Positions 1 to 11,975 of a DNA stretch of 64,000 nucleotides are shown here, piece after piece; within the stretch, counting starts at the first letter, position 1, and the number at the start of each line of letters is the position of its first letter. Below the pieces are notes generated by a model that made no database searches, was not told the DNA's origin, and saw only the letters and a program-made list of their open reading frames with translations. The translations under genes were made by a program, and so were the position numbers. This DNA is from Rhizopus arrhizus (taxonomy: Eukaryota; Mucoromycota; Mucoromycetes; Mucorales; Rhizopodaceae): positions 2,046,001 to 2,110,000 of the forward strand of contig JAKZZE010000006.1 in NCBI GenBank assembly GCA_024220505.1. The letters are read 5' to 3'.

Positions 1-1036
1 ATGAGCAGAGTGTTTGGCAAAGGCATGTGGGCATGTTGCTGTAACAACAATCGAGGCTTGCGTACGACAGGCTGTAGGAAGAGATCGAATTAAAAAAGAA
101 TCAGTGGATGTGTCATTATCAGAACTGACGATTAAAAGGGTGTATTTCAGTAGAAAAAGCAAAAGTCTATATAAAAAGTAAATGATTCAGATTGTAAAGA
201 AGTTGTATTGATTGAAATAGAAAAATGAACTTATCAAATGAAAGGATCAGTGAACGAGAAGTGATTAGAAGTCTCGTTTGACAAATGTATTCAGCAATTA
301 GATGCAACGAGATGAAGACCAAAGACCTTTTTAATTCCGCTTAAAGAGCAACAAGAAATACCAGATTATCTTTGTGTGGTACGACAGGTCAAAAGAGAAT
401 ATAATTTATTCTCGAGTGTTTTAGTACTTCAAATGAATTTTACTCAATAAATTAATTTTTATGTGTAACTTATATGGTGAACATGTGTGGAATAATGTAA
501 AGAAGTCGAAAAAAGTAATGTGGGTTTTAATTTGTAATAAATCTTTATGCAATAAACAAAATAGAAGGAAACTATTTTTTTTTTTTACAGAAAATAAAAG
601 AAAAGAAACCTGTCAAACAATTCCTAAAATAATAATGATCTTCACACATAAGAGAGGGGTGAGGTAATGATTAATAAACGATGGCGGTAACTCGGAACTA
701 AAAAAGAAAAAAGACGCAAGTAAATTATTGTCTTCTTTATCAAAAGTTTATTTTATATCGTGGCTGTTTGTTATCAAACAAAAACAAAAGCCTCAAAAGA
801 GGTTCGAGAAGAGGAAATTGTTATATTTTTAGACGTGTTTACACAAGAAAAAAAAAAGTTAAATTAAACTTCATGTCAACAAGATATAAAATCCCGTTTC
901 CAATATCATTCTTTCCTTCCTCCTTCTTCTTCTTTGTTGTATATATTCTCTCTATTATTTATAAATGCTACTTTTATCTTCATCTATTAGCACCACTACT
1001 ACCGCATCAAATAAATTATCCAATGGTAAATAATGA
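1..1036. other. No gene recognised
   Basis: AT-rich sequence with only short open frames rich in Lys, Phe and Ile. I see no conserved domain, tRNA or repeat in it. It may contain the promoter or a 5' exon of the PH-domain gene that follows, because that gene has no in-frame ATG near its first recognisable exon. Confidence 0.5.
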
Positions 1037-1817
1037 TATTGTTTATGTATACATTTTATCTTATATTTCATCAAAGTTTCAAACATTTTGAAAAAGAAAA
1101 AAAGTAGCTGGTCTCTACGTACTTTTACAAAATCTAGAAATTTTTCTCATTCAAATTCATCCTCAATATCATTACCTTTACCCACATCTTACAAATATAC
1201 CTTACCGCCAAGTTATGATGACAAATCACATCCCTGGGCCTTCCAATTTCCAAATTCAATGAATGACCGGATTGTCCTACCGAGAGAAGAAGAAGGCTTT
1301 GAAATGTTACCAAAGTATGAATGCACTCTTGAGAAAATTGCCCCGGTTTATGTTAAATGCGAACAAATTCGACCCGAAGTGCGTTCCACGAATAGAGCTT
1401 GGAGGTACAGGGAAGAGTATCACAAAATGAAGACTAAAACTCACTGCATATAATAGGTTCCTTTATATAAAAATATTTGGTACATTGATATTAGCTTATA
1501 AGCAAAACCCAAAATACAAAAAGAATTTACGTCCCACTTGGTCCTATTCAATGCAAGGGGCTCAAGTTGCTGTAGCAACGGACTATATGAAGCACCGACA
1601 TGTACTACGTCTACGGATAGCGAACGGACCTCAATTTTTAATCAAAACATACACAGAATTAGACAAATTGAATTGGATTGACTCGTTGGAAAGTTCAATT
1701 AACATCAGCTCAGATTTGGATTACAGAAAAATGCCTCAATTCATCACATTACGCGTTAGACATCGTCGTAACTTGAGACAATCAGATCGTCGTCCAATGG
1801 AAGAGACACTGGGTTGA
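1037..1817 (+). CDS. PH-domain protein (5' end incomplete)
   Basis: Two exons are clear. The first is open from a stop at 1034-1036 and runs to 1404; the second is 1457-1817. The intron 1405-1456 (GTACAG...ATAATAG) is in phase 2 and joins ..TNRAWR to FLYIKIFGTLILAYK, the beta-strand pattern of a fungal pleckstrin-homology domain. A PPSYDD/LPREEEG/LPKYECTLE segment precedes it, as in fungal PH proteins of unknown function. PH domains usually bind phosphoinositides or proteins at membranes. The second exon has the later PH strands (HVLRLRIANGPQFLIKTYTE and LDKLNWIDSLESSI, the C-terminal helix with its Trp). No ATG lies in frame between the upstream stop and the PH segment, so an upstream exon is probable, or the start is a later Met. 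The family is fairly sure; the exact start is unknown. Confidence 0.65.
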
Positions 1818-1957
1818 AAGTCACGTGAATATAAGGAGAGAATTGGCAAAAAAATAGAGAAACAATTATTTTTCAATTGGATGATTTTTTTTCTACTCTT
1901 TTATTTTTTTTTTATTCTTTATTCTCTATAAATAAAAAGAAAAAACAATTTCTGTAT

Positions 1958-1962
<5 letters not shown>

Positions 1963-1989
<27 letters not shown>
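1963..1989. repeat. (GA)n microsatellite
   Basis: About 13 uninterrupted GA units in the short spacer between the PH-domain gene and the MED15-like gene. Confidence 0.9.
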
Positions 1990-1993
<4 letters not shown>

Positions 1994-2049
1994 TACCTTT
2001 TTGTTTATTTATTATTATTCTTCCCCTTTATCAATACAAAAAAGATCGT

Positions 2050-2050
<1 letters not shown>

Positions 2051-2124
<74 letters not shown>
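2051..2124. repeat. T74 homopolymer just upstream of the MED15-like start
   Basis: 74 uninterrupted T residues, ending 25 nt before the ATG at 2150. Poly(dA:dT) tracts exclude nucleosomes in fungal promoters. The exact length is uncertain because such runs are hard to sequence. Confidence 0.85.
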
Positions 2125-2127
<3 letters not shown>

Positions 2128-2149
2128 ACGAACAAATTTTTTGGAAATC

Positions 2150-4816
2150 ATGAATGTTCAGAATTCTCACTTGTCAATGAACAGCGGACAAGAACAAGAT
2201 AATAACAATAACACATTCTTGGGAAATAATATGGCCGACGTCAACTGGAGAAGTGATGTTTCTACAGCAGATAGAACTCGATTTATTAATCAATTGTAAG
2301 GTTATCTATTCTACATGTGTATTCCTTTCTATATAAATATCTAATATAATATTTAATAGATCTTCAGCTTTAAAATGCTTATCACCTAATGCTTCTGATA
2401 ATGAAGTTTATACTATTGCAACTAATTATGAAGCAGGTTTATTTCAACGATGCACCAATAAGGTAAATTCACACACACACACACACAGAAACTCTTGTTT
2501 CTTATGCATAGCCATATTGCTAGAATGAATACATGATGGCTCGTACAAAGCAATTTCAACAAATACAAGACCAAATAAATAGCTATCAACAGCAAACCTC
2601 CTATAGTAACCCTCTTGTAACTCAGCCTCTAATGTATGCTCGCCCAAGACCTTCTCCACAGCAGTTTCAAATGTATCTTGCTCGTCAAATGGCGCTTCAA
2701 CAACAGCAATTTCTACAGCAGTATCCATCATCCAATATGCAATCATCATCTTATGATTCTATGAATACTACTCCTTCTCTTACTCCTTTAAGTGCCACCA
2801 GTACGAATACAAGTGTGAATACTATTGTAACAAATAAAATGGATCAGCAACCCATTTATTCACTTAATCCGAATATGATGCAGCAACAAAATCCAGTAAA
2901 CCAGGATATGATGATGCAAGTAAACAGACCGTTCTTGCAAAAACAGCAACCAATGATGATGAACATGATGCAAAGACCGCCTTCAAATGTGATGATAAAA
3001 GCAAATGCTATTGTTAAGCAGTTGGATGAAAACACTCGACAAACAAAAGGTAGAAGGGATTTGTATATAAAAAGAGATGTAAATAAGCTAAACACTTGTT
3101 ATCAAAGTGAATTGTTCATTCATTGAGGACTTGAGTGAGCAAGATAAAATGACAATCAAAGAACAGATACAACGAATGAAACTGACTTATGATAAACTGG
3201 ACCATTTGCTGCCAATATTCTTTTCAATGACAAGCAATTATGAGGCAACTAAAAGAATTATTTTGATGAAGTATATGCTTGAAGACCAATTCAACTACCT
3301 GCCTCAAGATAAATACATAGTTGGCTTAGATAAAGTATACAAGTTGAGGGATCAGATCAATGGTTACATTAGTTGGATTAGGAATAATATTGGTACCAAT
3401 CATCCTTTACAACAGCAACAGCAGGCTCAGCAACATATAGCACAGCAACAGTTACTGCAGCAAAATTTGATGCAACAACAGTTTTTGCTCCAACAACAAC
3501 AGCACCAACAGCAACAACAACAACAACAACAACAGCAACAGCAACAGCAACAGCAACAACAACAGCAACAGCAACAACAACAGCAACAGCAAAAGCTGTT
3601 ATCACAAGCGCCATTGTCACAAGCATCATTGTCACAAACGCAGTTAGTACAATCTCAGTTATCTCAAGCACAATTGACACCACCACAACTAACACAATCT
3701 CAGTTAGCTCAGCAGCAGTTGACACAATCGCAATTAACACAGCAGCAATTGGTGCAATCAAAGCTAATACAACAGCAGCTAGTTCAATCGCAGTTGGCAC
3801 AGCAGCAGCAGTTGGCGCAGCAGCAGCAATTGGCACAGCAGCAGCAATTGGCACAACAGCAGCAATTGGCACAACAGCAATTATCGCAATCACAACTGGT
3901 ACAGCAACAGTTGGCTCAAACCCAATTGATACAAACCCAATTACCGCAACAGCAACAGCAGTCTTCATCCCAATTGCCACTGTCGCAAAATCAGTTCACA
4001 TCCCCTCAAACATTCAATGATATCAACAACAGTACCCATCATTTAACTACCACTATCACCAATGCAAACGATATCCCAAGCCCTTCCAAATCACCCATGC
4101 CACTGAAAAGAAACAGTATTGATCTAAAGCTTCCGCCTTCCAAGAAGCAGCGAGGCACAAAACAACCTAGCTCAGTAAATAAACGAAAGAGCAGTAGTAG
4201 CAGTAGCAGCACTAGCGATGTAGTGCAACCGGTAGTAAGTACAGGTATTCCAGTCAAGGATGGTCTACCACTTGACCAACACGAAATGCAATCTCAAACG
4301 GCCTATTTAGCAGCAGTGAAAGCTGGTATTCCAAGAGAAATCGTGGATCTTTTACCACCCAAAGCACTTCACTACAACTTGGTCTTACAGCAGGCAGCGG
4401 AAAATAAGATAAATTTACAACCTCAGCAGCAGCAGCAGATTCAATCGATGCTTCATGAGTCTATTGAGCAAGCCAAGATGACTTTGAATATCAATGCAAC
4501 TTCCTCAGGTACCAAGACAGACACAAGCAATGCTACCACACTTGTCATGGATCCTTCATTGGATATGATGAACTTTGGTGGATATTTGAAAGAAGGTTAC
4601 AAAGATGAAACGTTTGGTGCACAACCTGATCTTGCATTGATGACAATGCCAGTTCAACAAGAGAAAAGCGAAGAAGAGGAGGGTGGTCTACTTTCATGGA
4701 TTGATACAACGCATTTGGACCTTGGTTTTGATTTTGATGGAAGTGAATTTGTAAAGTTTGATGATAATGAATCAGAAAAGTTGATGGATGACAATGGAAA
4801 GTTATGTGTTGTATAA
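2150..4816 (+). CDS. MED15: Mediator tail subunit MED15/Gal11-like, KIX domain and polyQ
   Basis: Four exons: 2150-2295, 2360-2462, 2524-3049 and 3108-4816, coding for 827 aa. Residues about 25-85 form a KIX domain (ADVNWRSDVSTADRTRFINQ ... NEVYTIATNYEAGLFQRC), the activator-binding three-helix bundle of Gal11/MED15. A second helical region follows the third intron (DKMTIKEQIQRMKLTYDKLD). The middle is very rich in Gln: a run of about 30 Q at 3500-3590, then degenerate QLxQ repeats. A KR-rich patch (PLKRN..PPSKKQRGTK) could be a nuclear signal. The C-terminus is acidic. Known role of the family: tail module of Mediator, linking transcription factors to RNA polymerase II. All splice junctions are GT-AG and keep the frame. 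The start follows from the KIX position and the preceding T-tract. Confidence 0.85.
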
Positions 4817-5253
4817 AACTATTGTTTTTTGTGTAATATTTTCTCGAATAAAATAGTTTACGTTTATGTAAAGTCTTTATTGTTGGATGTTGTGATATCA
4901 ATAAGCAATGTACATGCAACACACAAACTATCAATTTATTAAATCAGTGTTCTTATTGTGTATAACACAAGACATAGATGTAGAAGCAATGAGATGGAAA
5001 GCACGGTATCAAAGGGGCAAAATCAACGTACAGCATGTCATGCTTAAAAAATAATTGCAAGCCCTGTCCCTTTTTTATAGATTAGGGTTGGTATGGCTTC
5101 TTTTATCAACTATTTAGGGGGGATGTTATAAGGAATGAGATATAGAAGGATGAAGACCATATTTCTTATAAAACAATGGAATAAGGGCAACTCAGTTTTC
5201 ATCATGAGGCAACACACGTATAAAAAAGAAACTTCTTTCACTCTTAATCACTT
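4817..5253. other. Intergenic, no gene seen
   Basis: 3' flank of the MED15-like gene, with an AATAAA-like signal at about 4848, and promoter region of the next gene. I see no coding potential or repeat. Confidence 0.6.
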
Positions 5254-5832
5254 ATGCATTCTTACTTGTTTCTTGTTCTTTTAATCTCAACGTCTTTGGT
5301 TTCTTCTGCTGCTTTACCAAATGCTTTAAAGAAACCAAGAATAAATTTCTTTTTGGGACAGAGTACATATTATGAAGTAGGACCAGGATCTTGTGGAGAA
5401 TACGATAATAACTCTGAACTTGTAGTAGCTCTCAATAAAGATCAAATGAACAATGGTAAAGAAAAAAACAAAAACAAGTATCCATCAATGTTTCAAAATT
5501 AAATGAACTCCCTTAGGTCCAAATCCTAATACAAATCCACGTTGTGAACAAATGGTTAGCATCTCTGGCGACAATGGAAAAACAAATGCTAGGATTGTAG
5601 ATACATGCCCTACTTGCCCACCTGGTATATTCATACATGCAGCATAGTAATAAACTAACACCTAATTGTATAGGCGCATTGGATATGTCACCAACAGGTA
5701 AGTAATAAAGAAGCCTTTTCATTGCGTGTGTGTGTCTCTTTTTTTTTACTTATCATTCCGATTATAGTTTATGGAATAGTATGCGGATCATTATCACCTG
5801 GTCATTGTACTGTCAGTTGGAACTTTGTTTAA
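5254..5832 (+). CDS. Small secreted double-psi beta-barrel (RlpA/barwin-like) protein
   Basis: Four exons: 5254-5455, 5517-5624, 5674-5697 (only 24 nt) and 5768-5832, giving 132 aa. A signal peptide is clear (SYLFLVLLISTSLVSSAA). The mature part has the fungal RlpA-like/DPBB pattern: GQSTYYEVGPGSCGEY near the start, then ELVVALN, NPRCEQMVSISGDNGK, ARIVDTCPTCPPGALDMSPT and a terminal CTVSWNFV. Six or more Cys suggest disulfides. Such proteins are small secreted cell-wall or effector-like proteins related to barwin, expansin and RlpA folds; no enzyme activity can be assigned. All introns are GT-AG and in phase 1, so exons 2 and 3 could be skipped without changing the frame. Confidence 0.8.
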
Positions 5833-5944
5833 TCTTAGACATGCATATCTACTGATATTCTATTATGTTTTTGACATTTAATATAAAATTGCATTTTAAA
5901 CCTTTTTCTTTCTTGTTTGGTTTACTCTTTTGTGTCTGCAGAAA

Positions 5945-7255
5945 ATGTCGCAGAGTTATCCAGTTGCATGGGGCAGGCTTCCCCATAAAGCAAAAGAGTT
6001 TTTATTAAAATCAGATCTGAACTACACAGCTTGTAAAAACATAAACTCATCACCCAACCAACTAGAAAATTCCCAAAAAATTGAGGATTTTGGTAATATA
6101 TTCAAAAAGATAGAATGGAACGAATCAGAATTCTTAACTGAAAAAGAGGTCGAAAGTCTTTCGATAAAAGAGTTCAGCAAGCATTTATCTTCTTGTACAC
6201 TCGATGGTGGGTCAAATGCTCCACCTATTGAGGCTACAGCCGTTGATATCTCAACTAAGACCGACTCGACGCCAGTAATAACAGTAAAAGATGATGCTGG
6301 TGATTGTTATGACTATTTAAGGCAAGACTTAAACGACAGTCTCAAACAGTGCCTACGGTTGGAAAATGAATTTGTAGAAAATCTCGGTGCAAGCCTGTTT
6401 ATTTCCGAAATATCTTCAGAAGGTGTCAAGAGTCCGATTCAATCTAATGTCTCACAAAAGATTGCGCTCGATTTGAATATTTCAAAAAGAGCCATATCTA
6501 ATGCTATTGGATTTCCTCGTGCAGTCATAACAGTAAGCAAGACCAAGGAGTTATGTGATAACCTGCTTGGAAGATGCCATCTGAAGTCAGGCTTTGTAGT
6601 CAAGAAGAGAGCTGTTGATCTTATTCAGCAGGTTGTTAATTGGAGAGAAGAAAAAAAGCAACAAAAACAACAGAAGACAAGCTTCATGCTAGCAGGTATG
6701 AGTAAACATGATATATACAATATAAAAAATATATTCGAAATATACAATTATCCTTATCCATGGTCATCCTATTTAATATCACCCATGACTGAACAATTGG
6801 CAAAGATCCAAAGAGAAACAAACAAAAAGTCAAGATTCTTGTCTTACTACGGTATGGGCTATCAACTCGCTGTCCTTCGACTCTCCTACACAGTCAATGC
6901 CAATGTTTCCTTTCTAAAGTCCATAAATGCAGTAATTAAGAAGAAATCAAATATGTTTGATGACAATTATATCACTCGTCGACTTGAAGAGCTTGAATTA
7001 ATCCATTTAGAACCTCCCAAGGTTTTGATGGACTCGATTGTAGAAACTTGTTACAGACCACATAGGTGTCGATATAATTCCTTACTGCTGAATACATCAC
7101 GCAATCAAGGTCAACATCCCGTCTCAAGCGCTATACGTGATAAACATGTCCCTTTTAATCAAAGAATAGTAGTGATTAATAATGAAGAGTATAAAAAGAA
7201 ACGTAAACCAACCAACAAACCGATCAAATTTAGATTCAAAATTTCGAACAAATAA
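5945..7255 (+). CDS. Unrecognised protein, 436 aa
   Basis: Single uninterrupted frame with normal amino-acid composition. ATG 5945 is the first Met; the frame is open a little further upstream only through non-ATG codons, and CTGCAG just before the ATG could be a leader 3' splice site. N-terminal start is MSQSYPVAWGRLPHKAKEFL. The middle is acidic and variable (about 60-130), followed by a predominantly helical part (ALDLNISKRAISNAIGFP, a possible helix-turn-helix-like stretch) and a basic C-terminus (KKKRKPTNKPIKFRFKISNK). I cannot place it in a family. The basic tail and helical centre would suit a nucleic-acid-binding protein, but this is only a guess. Confidence 0.6.
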   Translation: MSQSYPVAWGRLPHKAKEFLLKSDLNYTACKNINSSPNQLENSQKIEDFGNIFKKIEWNESEFLTEKEVESLSIKEFSKHLSSCTLDGGSNAPPIEATAVDISTKTDSTPVITVKDDAGDCYDYLRQDLNDSLKQCLRLENEFVENLGASLFISEISSEGVKSPIQSNVSQKIALDLNISKRAISNAIGFPRAVITVSKTKELCDNLLGRCHLKSGFVVKKRAVDLIQQVVNWREEKKQQKQQKTSFMLAGMSKHDIYNIKNIFEIYNYPYPWSSYLISPMTEQLAKIQRETNKKSRFLSYYGMGYQLAVLRLSYTVNANVSFLKSINAVIKKKSNMFDDNYITRRLEELELIHLEPPKVLMDSIVETCYRPHRCRYNSLLLNTSRNQGQHPVSSAIRDKHVPFNQRIVVINNEEYKKKRKPTNKPIKFRFKISNK

Positions 7256-8699
7256 AAAAAAATTGGGTAAATGATCAGGGAACCATTGTGAATTATATAG
7301 CATTCGATTTTGTTACTTGAATATCAAAATTGAGAGAAATGATAAAGAGTACTAATTTAGATTCCTTTATGTCATAACGAGGGACTTTAGAAATAGATCT
7401 ATTTGATTCTTAATTGTATAAGAACACTCGGGTTTCTTATGGATCAACTTGTTTATTAATAAAACAAACAGAGAGGCTTGTTTAAAATTTTCAAAGTTGA
7501 ATATAACAAAAAGAGAACAATAATATTTATAAATAACCCCACACTTCATTATTCATCTTTTCTTTTTGTCTGCAAGAGAAGGTCTAGGCATCAAAGAGAC
7601 CTCAATTATAAGACATATAACCTTTTACTGACAAAGTTTCTTTTCCTTTTATTGCTTATTCTTTGGGATCTAATCAACCTTTTAATAATATTTTATTTCT
7701 ATACATTATTTTTTAGTTTTAATAAAAACCTTGTAGTTATTGTACAAAATAAAATGTTGATTGCACACATTTATTACAATTTTTTTTAAAAAAATATTTG
7801 ACAAGAGAATATTCCTTTCTCTTTCCTCGCCACAGAAAATAGTCAGCACCAAATTTCAAGATGAAAATTGCGTGTTACTAAAAGCATCTACATATGAGTT
7901 AGCAAAACAAAAAGCGTTTTCTACTTGAACGCGTGTATTTATAGTGTGTTTAAATATACTTTCTTGGGATAAATTATGCTTGTTACATCTTATAACATAC
8001 ATTCAATTACGAAAAAGAATGAACAGCAGAAAATGAGCTTAAATTCATAATGAAACAAAAGTTACTCGACAGATTAGTGATAACGCGAATTGAGGTAAAG
8101 GGGCTTTAGACTCAAGAATGACAGTTTTGACCGGTGAATGAAAGAAGAGGAATTAAAGAATTAAGAAATGCTGTAAAAAAAGGGGTTATGGGATTCTCTC
8201 TTTCAAACTATGTTATTGTCAATATAGAACTTTTTGTTTTGGTAAGCATTGATGATAATATGTATGATGATGAATAAAATGCTACCCTGATTATCATCAA
8301 TAAGATTTAGCAAAATCATTTTCCAACTGAGATAAATGAATGCATGACTTGATCTTGTTACACAACCACATACGCTGAATTCCTACAGAGTTTTATTAGC
8401 ATTATTTCTCTTGATTCCCTTCCCCTTTGAACTTCATAATATAGCGTAGGAATTAATTTTAAAATACAAATTTATTTTATATTTTTATGATTATTATTAC
8501 TACCAACAATAATAATAAAAAAGGTCTTTCGATAGAAAGCGTAAATAAAGGACAATGAGGTGATCAAATTGTTTCAAAAGGATCTCTTTGGGTTACTCAT
8601 ATTTTACTTTTTTCCCTCCCTGCCCCCCCTTTTTTTTCGAAAAAAAAAAAAAAGAAAACTTGTTTTTCCTCTATTTTTTATTTTATTTTTCTTTTCTTT
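7256..8699. other. Long AT-rich spacer, no gene seen
   Basis: 1.4 kb with only short Phe/Leu/Asn-rich open frames. I find no domain, TIR, LTR or tRNA. The end at 8600-8699 (C-rich, then T/C-rich) is the promoter and leader of the F-box/WD40 gene. Confidence 0.55.
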
Positions 8700-10242
8700 A
8701 TGACCGTTATTGATACAGAAGATATCACTTCTCCTCCTGCTACTCCGCCGACACAGAGCCCTATACCTCATAGAATTTCTATATTTCAGTGTGAAGAAAA
8801 AGACCATCTTGCTCACCTCATCAGTTCCTTTCAACACTTGACTCCGATACAAAAGCAACTGTTCCTTGCTGAGATTATCAACCTCTGTAATAATACTCAG
8901 CTCACATTTTTAAACAATCTAATCGCGCCACGACTCAAAGTAGATTTCATCAAGGAGTTACCTCCCGAAATAGCACTGCATGTACTTTCTTATATCGACC
9001 ACCCTGCCGCACTTACTCAAGCAGCGCAAATATCAAGGTATTGGAATGCGCTCATAAAGAATGAAACACTTTGGAAAACATTGTGCGAAAGATACCAATA
9101 CAGTACACAAGTAGATTCTTGCAGATACCATTTCAAAAGGCAGTATTCTATTCGTCGTGCTTGGAGGAACGGTGGTAAAGTGACGACGGTCGAGGGAGAG
9201 TTCTCTCATGGGTTGGTGACCTCACTTCAGTTTGATGAAAAATACACAGTAGTAGGCTGTGATAATCATCGCGTAGAGGTATTTGACACCAATTCTGGTA
9301 AGAAGATTAAAACTTTGGAAGGACATGAAGGTGGTGTATGGGCTTTACAATTTAAAGGGGAAGATGATGATGGACGTATCTTACTTTCCGGTGGATGTGA
9401 TAGGTAAACATTCGAATAAAAGGAGAAGAAAGAAATTAATTCAAAAAGGGGTTAGAGATGTGAGAGTATGGGATTTAAATCAAGGCAAATTAAAACACAT
9501 ACTTCGTGGACATACATCAACTGTGAGGTGTTTAAAGATCAGAGATAAACAACTAGCAGTGACTGGATCAAGAGATACTACATTAAGAGTATGGGACATT
9601 CAAAGAGGTGCTCTGCTTCATACCCTTGTTGGACATCAAGCCAGTGTGCGATGCGTTGATATTCACGGAGACATTGCAGTATCAGGTTCTTATGATTTTA
9701 CAGCAAGAGTATGGGACTTGAAGACAGGTCGATGCAAACATATCCTTGTTGGGCACACACTTCAAATATACACTATTGTTACCAACGGTACGATCATTGC
9801 TACAGGAGCTATGGATGCTCATATTCGAATTTGGTCAGTGGAGACAGGTGAATGTCTTGCTACCCTTCACGGACATACATCGCTTGTAGGACAGTTACAA
9901 TTATCTGGTACAACTCTAGTAAGTGGAGGAGCAGATGGATGTCTAAGAGTGTGGGATATGGAAACGTTTGAATGTAAACAGCAATTCTCTGCTCACGATA
10001 ATTCAATTACCTGTCTTCAATTTGACGATCAACATATACTCAGCGCAGCCAATGATGGCAAAGTGAAATTATGGGATATTAAACGTGGTAGACTCATCAG
10101 AAATTTTACTCAACCAAGTAAAATCGTATGGAAAATTCAATTCAATCAAACAAAGGCAGTTGTACTCATGCAAAGGAAAAGAGCAGACGATGAAAGTCAA
10201 GGAAGAACTGTAATGGAAATTCATGATTTTGATTTGTTGTAA
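8700..10242 (+). CDS. F-box/WD40 substrate receptor (Cdc4/Fbw7-like)
   Basis: Two exons, 8700-9403 and 9456-10242 (intron GTAAAC...GTTAG, phase 2), coding for 496 aa. An F-box lies at residues about 80-130 (VDFIKELPPEIALHVLSYID ... RYWNALIKNETLWKTLCERY). Seven WD40 blades follow, each ending in a WD-type dipeptide (VRVWDL, LRVWDI, ARVWDL, IRIWSV, LRVWDM, VKLWDI), with GH at the repeat starts. Known role of the family: the F-box binds Skp1 in an SCF ubiquitin ligase and the propeller recognises phosphodegrons (Cdc4, Fbw7, Pop1/2, Met30). The substrate here is unknown. The propeller Arg residues that bind phosphate in Cdc4 were not checked in detail. Confidence 0.85.
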
Positions 10243-10415
10243 TATTTATTGGTGCATCATTTTTACATTCTTTTCTTTGTTGCCCCCCTTCCCCTGCTTG
10301 AGCTCATAAAAAAGCATACACAGGCAGAGAGAAGGTGATGATTTGTTATTTAATTAATACATTCCTCGTTGACGCGTGTATGTCATGTAAACAAAATTAG
10401 AAATTATTATTATTA

Positions 10416-10450
<35 letters not shown>

Positions 10451-10457
10451 TCTTAAA

Positions 10458-11879
10458 ATGTCTTATTGTAAAAGAATTTTGTGTGGTAAAGTAACTATTA
10501 TAACAGCAACTACTTTATTTATTGTTGCGTTGTTTGCTACTTTAATGCATCCTGCAACGCGCCATACAACAGCAAATGATATAGAAAATTTGATTCAAAA
10601 AATCTGTGCAAAGCCCAATAATACAATTATTGAAGACAAAAAGTTACCAGAGAGTCTTAAAGCAAAACACCTGTCAATTGATGAAATGAAATGTGACACA
10701 GAGTTAAGAGAAGATGTCTGGGATCATGTGCAAGTAAAAGGAGCATTTTATATGATGACAAGAAATGAAGATTTACCCAAGGCCAAAGCAACTATAAAAA
10801 GTATTGAAGATAGGTTCAATGGTCGCTTGGGTTACCCTTGGATCTTTTTAAATAACCAAAAGTTTAGTCCTGAATTTAAAAAATACATTAAAAAGACTGT
10901 ATCAAATCCAGATCAAGTTTATTTTGGACAAGTTGATTTGGAAGCTTGGAATTATCCTCCTTGGATTGATAGTGTTCGTTCTCAAACATTGTTTACAGGC
11001 TTTAGAGATCTTGGATATCCAAAGATCAATCGGCCTTCTTACAGTAATTACCTGAGGTATAGTTATATTACTACTATTATTGTACTGTATACTTATTACT
11101 GTATTAGATATCAATCTGGTCTATTCTTTCATCATCCTTTATTTGATGATGTAGACTATGTTTGGCGTGTGGATGCTGGATCCTATTACAGTTGTGAGAT
11201 GTTTAGGAATGATCCTTTTCAAACAATGCAGGAAAAAAATAAATCAATTGGTAATGAAAGATTGAGCCAGTAACAATCGCTTACTTACAAAACGCGTCCT
11301 TAGGTTTTTCATTAACTGAAAGAGCAACTAATGAAATCACATTATTTAGTTTATGGCCAGTGACAAAACATTTTATGAACTTGTATCCAAACCTAATAGA
11401 GCAAGACTCCATTTATCCTTGGCTGACGAATGCTGACAATGAATACAACATGTGCCAAATATCAACCAGTTTTGAAATTCTTAGTCTATCCTTTCTAAAA
11501 TCAGAAAAATATCGAGCATTTTTTTATTATCTCGATCTTGTCGGTGGATTCTTTTACGAAAGATGGACTGACGCAGCAGTAAGAACAGTTGCTGCTGCTT
11601 TATTCTTAAAAAAGCAAGAGATTTACTTTTTCAATGATGTTGCATACGCTTACAAAGATAAAGCTCACTGTCCATTGAATTTCACTCTTTTAGAAAATTG
11701 TGCTTGTGATTATAAAGACAGCTTTGGTAAGTAATTATCATTGCATATTTATACTTCTGCTAAACATTATAATAGATTACCGTCGATCAAGTTGTACACT
11801 TGATCTGCTTCATATTATAAAACCAAAGATGATAGACGAAATGATTAGTTTTGCTAAAATTATAATGGACCAGTATTAA
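10458..11879 (+). CDS. GT15 alpha-1,2-mannosyltransferase-like protein (Kre2/Mnt1/Ktr family)
   Basis: Four exons: 10458-11056, 11108-11250, 11304-11726 and 11776-11879, giving 422 aa. Type II membrane topology: short N-tail, TM at residues about 12-32 (VTIITATTLFIVALFATLM), stem, then the GT15 domain (GAFYMMTRNEDLPKAKATIK, YPWIFLNNQKFSPEFKK, YFGQVDLEAWNYPPWID, RYQSGLFFHHPLFDDVDYVW, LDLVGGFFYERWTDAAVRT, CPLNFT). Family members elongate mannose chains on glycoproteins in the Golgi. Oddity: the family's EPD metal-binding triplet (WRVEPDV.F.C) reads WRVDAGSYYSC here. The Glu of the SFEI segment, where the proposed nucleophile lies, is present. It may be a divergent enzyme or an inactive paralogue. 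Confidence 0.85.
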
Positions 11880-11975
11880 AAATAACAAGATTTTATTCTT
11901 GACGTTTTGTCTCTCTTTGTTATTATTAAATGTGTATTTTTGTTGTTGTTTCTTACTCTTCTTTTCTAAATAATC

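Noticed and set aside
768..1091. 107-codon frame with Phe/Tyr/Ser-rich product
   Set aside because: Low-complexity AT-rich translation; composition unlike a protein and no domain.
3378..3980. Long minus-strand frame rich in Val/Ala opposite the MED15 polyQ
   Set aside because: Antisense shadow of CAG/CAA repeats; no start context or homology.
7478..7789. 103-codon hydrophobic frame
   Set aside because: Leu/Phe/Ile-rich product of T-rich DNA without conserved features; treated as chance.
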